Assembly: GCF_000512205.2 (NCBI RefSeq)
Contig: NZ_CP006644.1
Span: forward strand, 2,412,520-2,476,519
DNA: 64,000 nucleotides
Direction: 5' to 3'
From: Sphingomonas sanxanigenens DSM 19645 = NX02
GTDB lineage: Bacteria > Pseudomonadota > Alphaproteobacteria > Sphingomonadales > Sphingomonadaceae
This document shows, piece after piece, positions 44,899-52,994 of this stretch. A model generated the notes under the pieces. That model ran no database searches. It saw only the letters and a list, made by a program, of their open reading frames with translations, and was not told the DNA's origin. The position numbers were made by a program, and so were the translations under genes. The first letter of the stretch is position 1, and the number at the start of each line of letters is the position of its first letter.

Positions 44899-45072
44899 CG
44901 CAAGGGACTACCGGCAGAAGACGCTTCGCGCTGGTTGCGCCTCCGGTCGAGCTACGCCCGCCCTACGCCGCAACCAGCGCGAACGGCACGCCCGCCATAC
45001 CTGTCACGCAGCTCGACGAAGGGGGTCCCTTTTGCACGCCGATAGGGGGTCCTTTTTGGACGCCGATTGACA

Positions 45073-45080
45073 GCTTGAAC
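45073..45080. repeat. 8-bp target-site duplication of IS21, right copy
   Basis: GCTTGAAC follows the IS21 right end and equals the bases at 42549-42556. The IS110 transposase reading frame continues from it. Confidence 0.95.
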
Positions 45081-46288
45081 GACCGGAGGGCGGCCGCCGG
45101 CGCCGCATGACAGTGATGGCGACGAAGGCGGATTATGATCGCCTGGCCGACGATCTGACGATCATTGGCAAGCCCGTGATTGTCGGTTTCGAAGCGACTG
45201 GCAACTATCACCGCACGCTGGCGCATCGATTGCTGTCCGCCGGGTTTGAGTTGCGCCTGATCTCGTCGGTCGCCTTGGCCCGGACGCGCGAAGCGCTGCA
45301 CAATGGCTGGGACAAGAACGATTCCAAGGACGCGCAAGTGATCCTGCATATGTTGAGGATCGGTGCGACCCAGCGCTATGTCGATCCGCTGGCAGCCGGT
45401 ATCAACGATCTGCAGGAGATGTCGAAGACGCATGAAGCCATATCAAAGGCGAAGACCCAGGCCTGGCATAGGATCCTGACCCACTACCTGCCGCTGTATT
45501 TCCCGGAGATCGAGCGTTTCGCCGGCAACAGCCGGTCTGACTGGTTCCTGGCGCTGATCGAACGTTTCCCGACGCCGGGGAGCATCATCTCGATCGGCCG
45601 CGAAGCCTTCACTGAACAGGCCTGGCCGTTGATCGGTCGCAAGGTCTCCAAGGCCCGGGTAGTCAACGATATCTATGAGACCGCCTCTGCATCGATCGCG
45701 CTGCCGATTGACGAGGATTCCACTGCGATCACGATGTTCCGCATGGTCGTCGCTCAGGCTCGTACCCTGATCCAACAACGCAATGAGATTGAGCGGATCG
45801 CCCATGACGCGCTGGCCGCGAACCGCGATTATCAGCTTCTGCGGATGATCCCAGGCATCGGACCGATCAATGCCCTGACGATCCTTGCCGAGGCCGGTGA
45901 TCTGCGCCGCTTCAGCCATCATCGCCAGTTTCTCAAGTTCTGTGGCCTCGACCTCGCTACCTGTCAGTCCGGTATGTTCCGCGGTCGGACCAAGCTGTCA
46001 AAGTATGGCAATGCCCGGTTGCGGCGTACATTCTGGATGGCGACGCAGGTCGCGATCCGCCAGCGCGACAACAGCTTCCGCGATAAGCTGGGGCGCTATG
46101 TCGCCGGGTATCCCAACGACCCCGATCGCCGTCGCAAGGCGATGACCGCGCTCACCGCCAAAATGGCGCGCGTTGCGCATGCCGTCATCAAGACGGGAAC
46201 CGAGTACCGTCCGTTCGTCGAACGGGCGGACACCAGATGGAAGGACCCCTCTCTGTGCAGCCGTGAGGGCGCTACCGCGACCCTGTAG

Positions 46289-46502
46289 ATAATGTTCGGG
46301 CCTTCCATCTGGCATCCGTATCTCATTTTAAGGACGGTGAGGACCACGACCCACGCGGCTGCTGGATCCTGTGTTTGCTATGGCCGAGAGCGCATTCCTT
46401 GACGATGGAAGCCATCTGGATCATAAAAATCATCAGCGCCGATTACACTCGGCGCAACGAGACCTGCTGGCCTTTGCCCGCTGCTGCTTCCCTACATAGG
46501 AC
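46289..46502. other. Non-coding right end of the IS110 element
   Basis: These 214 bases follow the transposase stop and hold no gene. They include an inverted pair around CAGATGGAAGG (before the stop) and CCTTCCATCTGG (46301-46312). A GGCGC-rich hairpin lies near 46438-46458. The subterminal GCTTCCC repeat is at the far end. In IS1111-type relatives the guide RNA is encoded on this side, so it is a second candidate location. Confidence 0.5.
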
Positions 46503-47066
46503 GTTATCGGACCGTATATGCGCTGGCGGGCCACGCGAGATGAACAGGTCAGCCAGAGCCGCCAGAACATCCTCATGCTTGAGTTGCCGTGCAACGATGA
46601 GCGCTAAGCACTCCCTGCTGGCCTCGTCGATGATGGTCAGGATGCGGAACTTGCGGCCATCATGCGTGCGACCCTCGACGAAGTCGTAGGCCCACACATG
46701 CCCCGGATACTCAGGCCGCAGGCGGATGCATGATCCGTCGTTGAGCCACAGACGCCCGCGCTTTGGCTGGCGCTGCGGCACTTTGAGCCCTTCGCGCCGC
46801 CATATCCGCTCGACCCGTTTATGGTTCACCGTCCATCCCGCATGGCACAGCAACGCCGTCACCCGGCGATAGCCGTAACGACCATATTGCTTCGCCAAAG
46901 CGATAATGTCCTCCGTCAGCGCCTGTTCGTCATCCGCCCCGCGCGGCACTTTACGCTGTGTCGATCGATGCTGCCCCAGAACCCGGCATATCCGTCGCTC
47001 GGATACCCGGACGGGCAGATCCCGTCGTATATGATCGATGCAGCGCCGCCGCCGCGCGGGGCTCAG
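46503..47066 (-). pseudogene. IS3 transposase orfB, N-terminal part
   Basis: The frame reads LLSPARRRRCIDHIRRDLPV, ERRICRVLGQHRSTQRKVPR and YGRYGYRRVTALLCHAGWTV. The first DDE aspartate is in HVWAYDFVEGRTHDGRKFR and it ends in HIRSDN, where the IS110 element enters. These motifs are typical of the IS407 group. Expression would need a -1 frameshift from orfA at the GGGAAAC heptamer (47069-47075). Confidence 0.88.
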
Positions 47067-47213
47067 AAGTTTCCCCGTGCCGCCTCCTGCAATATCAGCT
47101 TGTCCAGCGTCAGGTCGGAGATCGCGCGGCGCAGCCGCTGGTTCTCCTTCTCCAGATCCTTCATCCGCCGCGCCTGATCGGTCTTCAGACCGCCATATTC
47201 CTTGCGCCAGCTA
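47063..47213 (-). pseudogene. IS3 orfA, C-terminal fragment
   Basis: The fragment reads WRKEYGGLKTDQARRMKDLE, then KENQRLRRAISDLTLDKLIL and QEAARGNF before the stop at 47063. This is the leucine-zipper end of an IS3 orfA. Its N-terminal helix-turn-helix is missing because the IS110 fragment starts at 47214. Confidence 0.88.
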
Positions 47214-47530
47214 ATGGGATGGACGGCTCTCCCACCCCGGAGCATCGTTGTGCAACCGGCAGTCGAAGGAGAGGAATGATGACCATCGATGTACTTGGTA
47301 TTGATCTGGCGAAGAATGTCTTCCAGCTGCATGGCGTTGATCGCAAGGGCAATGCGATTTTCAAACGGCGGGTCATGCGCGACCAACTACTTTCGGTGCT
47401 GGCCGGGATTGAGCCCTGCACCGTCGCGATCGAAGCCTGCACAGGAGCATTTTGCTGGGCCCGCCAATTTGAAGAGTTGGGCCACAACGTGAAGATCGTG
47501 AGTCCTCAATATGTGAAGCCATTTGTCAAA
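47214..47530. mobile_element. IS110-family element fragment (second), cut by a RIT element
   Basis: The left end starts ATGGGATGGACGGCTC, closely like the start of the third IS110 fragment (59523). It contains the first third of a transposase gene. At 47531 it is interrupted by a RIT terminus; the remaining two thirds are absent from the window. Confidence 0.78.
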
Positions 47531-47596
47531 TTATGGTCACCTCGCCATAAGCGGACTAATCACGAGGTCTCCATAATGCGGAGGAACGCGGCCTGA
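47279..47596 (+). pseudogene. IS110-family transposase, N-terminal fragment
   Basis: The protein starts MTIDVLGIDLAKNVFQLHGV with the first catalytic Asp in GIDLAKNVF and the Glu in CTVAIEACTGAF. It is IS110-like up to QYVKPFVK at 47530. The last 22 residues before the stop at 47596 (LWSPRHKRTNHEVSIMRRNAA) are encoded by the RIT terminus and are not transposase. It has AAGGAGAGGA upstream. It should be inactive. Confidence 0.85.
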
Positions 47597-47642
47597 TCGG
47601 CGGATTTTCGCCGTTTTCGGATGGGCTTGCTTTGCATTATTT
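47531..47642. repeat. RIT terminus, copy 1 (palindromic end region)
   Basis: The first 59 bases align without gaps to 59858-59916, sharing T-ATGGTCA, ACTAATCA, CCATAATGCG and AGGAACGC. Within them TTATGG and CCATAA arms form an inverted pair (47531-47578). A second inverted pair, ATAATGC and GCATTAT, brackets 47573-47640 with a GGCGGATTTTCGCC hairpin inside. Such nested palindromes suit tyrosine-recombinase binding. Confidence 0.7.
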
Positions 47643-47687
47643 GGTGCCGAACCTCTGCGGGTCAATTGACCAACAGAGGACCCGCCA

Positions 47688-48311
47688 ATGCTCGATAACC
47701 ATCACGAACTTATTTCCGCACTCAATTCCTCGCTTCTCAGTCAGGGATACAGCCCGGTCGTGGTGAGGAATTACTGCACCTACGCATCTGGATTTCTCGA
47801 TTATCTGGTACTGCGGGGCGTCCCGGTCGCAGACGTGATCGACGTGCAGGTAGAGCAATACCTGCGGCACGCGATCGTAAAGTTCGAAAAGGAGCGTGGT
47901 CGACGTCCCAGCGCACGCTGGTACAAGGTTCCGCGTTCCGGGATTCATGCGTTGTTGCGACTTGCTCACGGTCAATGGCCGCCAGCAATCGAGCCTATCT
48001 GCGCGGCCGATGTGGCCCGATTTGCAGTTTGCGACGAATACGAAATCTGGCTGCGTGAGGAACGCGGGTTGGCTCGCTCCAGCGTCGCAGCGCTGATGTG
48101 GGAAGCCCGGAACTTTCTTGCCTGGCAGATCGATTGCGGAAGCGGCGGCTTGGCGGGTCTGAGCATCGTTGACATAGACCGTTACATGGATCTGCGCGCG
48201 CCGAAACTGACGCGCGGCTCGCTGAAGTCTGTCGCGGAGCGGCTTCGCTCGCTGCTGCGATATCTCCACATCATGGGTTGCGTCACAACGGACCTATCAG
48301 GGCATGTGATT
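47688..48311 (+). pseudogene. RIT recombinase A, N-terminal part (tyrosine recombinase)
   Basis: The readable product (about 208 residues) has the SAM-like core-binding domain of tyrosine recombinases: SQGYSPVVVRNYCTYASGFL, then LAWQIDCGSGGLAGLSIVDI and LTRGSLKSVAERLRSLLRYL. The catalytic C-terminal part (R, H-x-x-R, Tyr) is missing because of the IS6 insertion. The nominal stop at 48320 is supplied by the IS6 end. The matching C-terminal part of another copy lies at 62333-62596. Confidence 0.8.
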
Positions 48312-49117
48312 GCATCGTAAACTTAACCGTTGCGAGGCGAGCTGGGATGCAGGGTATCTGCGGCAGGTTATAGTCGAGCGATTTTTGCCCATTGGTCCAT
48401 TGCAGCGGCGTGCAATTCGCGATGATGGCCGGAGGAGATGTCGTGACGGGGAATATGAAAGAGGTTTGCAATCGGATCGTGGATAGAGACGAAGCGCTGC
48501 AAATGTCGGGTCGATTTGAACCGCTTCATGATCCGCTCTCGTCGTCGGATCGGTTGATGGGAATTTTCCGCCCGATTGTTCAGGCCTTTGTGGGAACGAT
48601 GCTCCACACCCGGCATGATCTCTCGCCTTGCCGCGTCATAGGATCGAAGCTTGTCGGTGATCATTACCCGTGGCGCCCGGCCCTGGCCCCTCAACAGCTT
48701 GCGCATCAGGCGCGTTGCCGCCTTGGCGTTGCGGCGACTTTGCACCAGAACATCGAGAACGAAACCATCCTGATTGACGGCGCGCCACAGCCAATGCTTT
48801 TTGCCACGGATCGAAATGACGACCTCGTCGAGATACCATTTGTCGCCGAACCGGCCGGACACCCGTCCGCGGATGTCGTTGGCGAAGGCGCGACCGAACT
48901 TCTCCGCCCATAGTCGGACCGTCTGATGTGAAACGATGATGCCACGGGCCGCCAGCATGTCCTCGACCATTCGCAAGCTCAGTGGGAAGCGGAAATAGAG
49001 CCACACAGCGTGGGCAATGATTTCGGCTGGAAAGCGATGGCGTCGGTAGAGGGGATCACGGTCTGTCATGCCCCAGCATCGCCCAACAAGCTCCAAATTC
49101 CGTTAAGTTTACGATGC
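48312..49117. mobile_element. IS6-family insertion sequence
   Basis: The 806-bp unit has 18-bp inverted ends, GCATCGTAAACTTAACCG on the left and its near mirror on the right (17 of 18 match). It contains one transposase gene on the minus strand. No clear 8-bp target duplication is visible, as expected after rearrangement or co-integration, which is common for this family. Confidence 0.82.
48368..49069 (-). CDS. IS6-family transposase
   Basis: The 233-residue DDE transposase begins MTDRDPLYRRHRFPAEIIAH. It has an HTH region (LSLRMVEDMLAARGIIVSHQ), the first Asp in DKWYLDEVVISIRGKKHWLW, the second in PRVMITDKLRSYDAARRE and the Glu in NNRAENSHQPIRRRERIMK. All three catalytic residues are present and the length is normal, so it may be active. 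The ATG at 49069 is preferred over an upstream ATG near the end of the element. Confidence 0.92.
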   Translation of the reverse strand: MTDRDPLYRRHRFPAEIIAHAVWLYFRFPLSLRMVEDMLAARGIIVSHQTVRLWAEKFGRAFANDIRGRVSGRFGDKWYLDEVVISIRGKKHWLWRAVNQDGFVLDVLVQSRRNAKAATRLMRKLLRGQGRAPRVMITDKLRSYDAARREIMPGVEHRSHKGLNNRAENSHQPIRRRERIMKRFKSTRHLQRFVSIHDPIANLFHIPRHDISSGHHRELHAAAMDQWAKIARL

Positions 49118-49345
49118 CGTCGAAGGAGCTTCTGGAGGCCAAGAGCGAGATCCGTTGACCGCGGTCGCAGTTGCGGAGAACCGAGGAGGAGCAGGATCTA
49201 CCAAAATACGATCACCGGGCTTTGGTTCTCGACCGAGTGATGCTTGCACCTCGCCCGGCGGATGCTCTTGATGGTCTCTTAAACCGTTGTTGTTTGCGGT
49301 CCGGATTTCTGTCTCATCTCGTGATAGCTTGTCGGCGACGGGGTT
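49118..49345. other. Gap between IS6 and the tetR gene
   Basis: These 228 bases show no convincing gene, RNA or repeat. A short purine-rich stretch (CCGAGGAGGAGCAGG) occurs near 49182. It may be remnant DNA from before the insertions. Confidence 0.5.
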
Positions 49346-50002
49346 TCATCTCGCCGGAGATACTCGCTCTACGCCCTCGTTTTCCTTAACATCGTGGCGG
49401 AAGATCCTCACGATCTGCCGGCCGATATCCTCCGGGCTCATGCCGCCCTGGCGGTACCAGCTGCTGACATTGTTGAGCAATGTCAGCAGCAGCAGACGGT
49501 AGACGCCGCGGTCGAGCGCCGGGTCGAGCGGCAACCCCGGGATCAGCTCACGGAATATCGCTTCGAAGGCATCGCGCTTCGCCACCAGCCGCTCGCGTAT
49601 TTCCGGCGGCGCGGAAGCGAAATCATTCATCAACGGCATGGTCAGAGAGTGCGGATCGAGCTGGATTTCCAGCATCGTGACGCAAGCCGCCTCGAGACGC
49701 TCCCACGGATCTGTCTTGCCCGCCATGGCCGTCGCTATCCGGTCCCCGGCCACCTGCAGCGCCATGTCGTGGATGCGAACGAACAAGGCTTCCTTGGACT
49801 TGATGTAGTGATAGAGCGAACCGCCCAGCAGGCCGACCTTCTCGCCGATATCGCGCACGGAGGTCGCCGCATAGCCCCTTTCGGCGAACAAGCCGGCGGC
49901 GGCCTCGAGGATTTCACAATGCCGCTCGCTCAACTCGCCGCCGACCATTGCGGCGGCAAGACTGTCACGCAGGGTAGAGACCCCACCTCCCGCGTCCTTC
50001 AT
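49346..50002 (-). CDS. TetR-family regulator of the beta-oxidation operon
   Basis: The 218-residue protein has the TetR HTH (ILEAAAGLFAERGYAATSVR, then DIGEKVGLLGGSLYHYIKSK) and a C-terminal ligand domain with LNNVSSWYRQGGMSPEDIGR, like FadR/KstR2-type regulators that sense acyl-CoA. The ATG at 50002 starts just before the domain; the frame is open upstream into the operator region but is not protein-like there. It is divergent from the operon and probably represses it until an acyl-CoA is present (inference). Confidence 0.88.
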   Translation of the reverse strand: MKDAGGGVSTLRDSLAAAMVGGELSERHCEILEAAAGLFAERGYAATSVRDIGEKVGLLGGSLYHYIKSKEALFVRIHDMALQVAGDRIATAMAGKTDPWERLEAACVTMLEIQLDPHSLTMPLMNDFASAPPEIRERLVAKRDAFEAIFRELIPGLPLDPALDRGVYRLLLLTLLNNVSSWYRQGGMSPEDIGRQIVRIFRHDVKENEGVERVSPAR

Positions 50003-50080
50003 TCTGGTTCTCGCTTCCCGTTTCACTTGTAGGCCGGCCGCGCGAAGCGCCGACCGACATCGTTTCACAAGCCTTACCTC

Positions 50081-50097
50081 ACCGGCATCATGCCGGT
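50081..50097. promoter_or_regulatory. Perfect 17-bp palindrome between tetR and the operon
   Basis: ACCGGCATCATGCCGGT has 8-bp arms around one central base. It lies 78 bases from the tetR start and 70 from the operon start, so it could be an operator or a small hairpin in the tetR leader. Confidence 0.45.
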
Positions 50098-50116
50098 AAA
50101 GATTCAGCTTGCCAAT

Positions 50117-50136
50117 TGTAACAATCGTTTGATACA
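50117..50136. promoter_or_regulatory. Candidate TetR operator
   Basis: The 20 bases TGTAACAATCGTTTGATACA form an imperfect palindrome with 16 of 20 positions symmetric. It lies 31 bases before the operon GTG. Size and symmetry fit TetR-family operators. A match of the form TTGTAACAATCG within it could also overlap promoter elements. Confidence 0.5.
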
Positions 50137-50166
50137 GGATTGACAGCGTCAAGAGGAGGAGACCGG

Positions 50167-51843
50167 GTGAGCGACAATCTGCGCGAATCGATGGATTTCG
50201 ACATCGTCATCGTCGGTGCCGGACCCGCCGGGCTTGCCGCCGCGATCCGCCTCAAACAGCTCGCCGATGAAAAGGGCGCGGATCTCTCCGTGGTCGTCGT
50301 GGAGAAGGGCTCCGAGGTCGGCGCGCATATCCTCTCTGGCGCGGTCATCGATCCCTCCGGCCTCGACCGGCTTCTGCCCGAATGGCGAAAGGATCCGGAA
50401 CGCCCGCTGAAGACCGAGGTTTCCGACGACCGTTTCTATTTTCTCGGGCCGGCCGGCCATATCCGCCTTCCGAATGCCTTCATGCCGCCGCTGATGAGCA
50501 ATCATGGCAATTTCATCGGCTCGCTCGGCAATGTCGCCCGCTATCTGGCGGCGCATGCGGAAGCCCTTGGCGTGGAGATCTATCCGGGCTTCGCCGCGAC
50601 CGAAGTGCTCTACGACGAAAACGGCGCGGTCGCCGGCATCGCCACCGGCGACATGGGCATCGATCGCGACGGCAAGGCCAAGGACGACCATACGCCGGGC
50701 ATGGAATTGCGGGCGAAATACACCCTCTTCGCCGAGGGCGCGCGCGGCAGCCTGACCAAGCAGCTTCTGGCCCGCTTCGATCTGATGGAGGGCCGCTCGC
50801 CGCAGAAATTCGGCATCGGCATCAAGGAACTCTGGCAGATCGACCCGCAGAAGTTCCGCCCCGGCCTCGTCCAGCATTCCTTCGGCTGGCCGCTCGACCT
50901 GAAGACGGGCGGCGGCTCCTTCCTCTATCACTTCGAAGACAATCTCGTGACCGTCGGCTTCGTGCTGCATCTCGATTACAAGAACCCCACGCTCTCTCCC
51001 TTCGAGGAATTCCAGCGTTTCAAGACCCACCCCCTGATCCGCGAAACCTTCGAGGGCGGCAAACGCATCGCCTATGGCGCCCGCGCCCTGACCGAGGGCG
51101 GCTGGCAGTCGGTGCCCAGGCTCGCCTTTCCGGGCGGCGCGCTGGTCGGCTGCGCTGCCGGCTTCATGAACGTGCCGCGCATCAAGGGCAGCCACAACGC
51201 CATCCATTCCGGCATCCAGGCGGCGGAGGCGGCCTTCGCCGCGCTGAAATTCGGCCGTGCTGCCGATGCGCTGGACGACTACGAAAACGGCTGGCGCGCC
51301 TCCGTCATCGGCCGCGACCTGAAGCCGGTGCGCAACGTCAAGCCGCTCTGGTCCCGCTTCGGCACGGCCCTCGGCGTCGCGCTGGGCGGCATCGACATGT
51401 GGCTGCAGACGCTGACCGGCCTCTCGCCCTTCGGCACGCTCAGGCACAGGAAGGCCGATTTCGAAAGCCTGAAACCGATCTCGGAGGTCACCCCGATCCG
51501 TTATCCCAAGCCGGACGGCGTCCTGACCTTCGACCGGCTGTCCTCCGTGTTCCTGTCGAACACGAACCACGTCGAGGATCAGCCGGTTCATTTGCGGCTC
51601 GCCGATCCGTCGATCCCGATCGGCCGCAACCTGCCGCTCTATGGCGAGCCCGCCCGGCTCTACTGTCCGGCCGGCGTCTACGAGGTGGTCCACGACGACG
51701 CGGAAAACCACGCCGAACCGCGCTTCGTCATCAACGCGCAGAACTGCGTTCACTGCAAGACCTGCGACATCAAGGATCCCGCGCAGAACATTACCTGGGT
51801 CCCGCCCGAAGGCGGCGGCGGACCGAACTATCCGAACATGTGA
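50167..51843 (+). CDS. Electron-transfer flavoprotein-ubiquinone oxidoreductase
   Basis: ETF-QO passes electrons from acyl-CoA dehydrogenases, via ETF, to ubiquinone at the inner membrane. The 558-residue protein has the FAD site DIVIVGAGPAGLAAAIRLK and the quinone-binding middle part (GSLTKQLLARFDLMEGR). Near the C-terminus a 4Fe-4S ligand cluster (NCVHCKTCDIKDP plus an earlier Cys in RLYCPAGVYE) is present. The GTG at 50167 has AGGAGGAG upstream; an ATG at 50191 also exists. It is the first gene of the operon; etfAB are not in the window. Confidence 0.93.
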   Translation: MSDNLRESMDFDIVIVGAGPAGLAAAIRLKQLADEKGADLSVVVVEKGSEVGAHILSGAVIDPSGLDRLLPEWRKDPERPLKTEVSDDRFYFLGPAGHIRLPNAFMPPLMSNHGNFIGSLGNVARYLAAHAEALGVEIYPGFAATEVLYDENGAVAGIATGDMGIDRDGKAKDDHTPGMELRAKYTLFAEGARGSLTKQLLARFDLMEGRSPQKFGIGIKELWQIDPQKFRPGLVQHSFGWPLDLKTGGGSFLYHFEDNLVTVGFVLHLDYKNPTLSPFEEFQRFKTHPLIRETFEGGKRIAYGARALTEGGWQSVPRLAFPGGALVGCAAGFMNVPRIKGSHNAIHSGIQAAEAAFAALKFGRAADALDDYENGWRASVIGRDLKPVRNVKPLWSRFGTALGVALGGIDMWLQTLTGLSPFGTLRHRKADFESLKPISEVTPIRYPKPDGVLTFDRLSSVFLSNTNHVEDQPVHLRLADPSIPIGRNLPLYGEPARLYCPAGVYEVVHDDAENHAEPRFVINAQNCVHCKTCDIKDPAQNITWVPPEGGGGPNYPNM

Positions 51844-51871
51844 CGCCCCCGTCATGAAAAGGAAGATCTGA

Positions 51872-52993
<1,122 letters not shown>

Positions 52994-52994
52994 G

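Larger units (their letters stand above)
42557..45072. mobile_element. Intact IS21-family insertion sequence
   Basis: The element has 2516 bp with ends TGTGGATCGGCGTGG and (reverse complement) TGTCAATCGGCGTCC, both followed by AAAAAGGACCCC. Each end has a second internal copy (42595-42617 on the left, near 45019-45040 on the right), the multiple terminal repeats typical of IS21. istA and istB are both complete. It is flanked by a perfect 8-bp duplication, so it looks recent and potentially active. Confidence 0.95.
42472..46288 (+). pseudogene. IS110-family transposase, interrupted by IS21
   Basis: The gene starts MTKRSSTPADAVLVAIDMSK (42472) and stops at 42556, where IS21 begins. It resumes in frame at 45081 with ERPEGGRRRR, then runs to 46288. 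Removal of IS21 and one target copy restores the frame. The intact protein would have a DEDD/RuvC-like N-terminal domain (Asp in AIDMSK, Glu in VGFEATGNYHR) and a C-terminal Transposase_20 part with GIGPINALTILAEAGD and FCGLDLATCQSGMFRGR. An ATG at 45107 could yield a protein lacking the first Asp, so it is likely inactive. Confidence 0.88.
42320..46502. mobile_element. IS110-family element inserted in IS3 orfB and itself split by IS21
   Basis: The ends are inferred by rejoining the IS3 orfB codons: the left starts near ATAGCACATTGGGAAGC, the right ends near GCTGCTTCCCTACATAGGA. The subterminal GGGAAGC and GCTTCCC are inverted. Without the IS21 and one target copy it would be about 1.66 kb, normal for the family. 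It has one transposase gene and structured non-coding DNA on both sides. Edges are accurate to one or two bases. Confidence 0.82.
46503..47213. mobile_element. IS3-family (IS407-like) element, right part, truncated
   Basis: This part holds the front of orfB and the end of orfA and continues the IS3 fragment at 41947-42319. At about 47213 orfA breaks off (WRKEYGG...) and an unrelated IS110 end begins. The element has therefore lost its right terminus and the start of orfA and cannot move by itself. Confidence 0.85.
47531..48311. mobile_element. RIT (recombinase in trio) element, left remnant
   Basis: It begins at the terminus shared with 59858 and holds the 5' part of the first recombinase gene. 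An IS6-family element cuts it at about 48312, and the rest of the trio is missing here. The identification rests on the shared terminus and on the more complete element at 59858-62596. Confidence 0.7.

Noticed and set aside
45107-46288. Intact 393-residue IS110 transposase starting at 45107
   Set aside because: The frame is open but lacks the N-terminal segment with the first catalytic Asp, which lies beyond IS21 at 42472-42556. It is treated as a pseudogene.
48300-49125. 8-bp target duplication for the IS6 element
   Set aside because: Flanks outside the 18-bp inverted ends do not repeat directly, so none is claimed.
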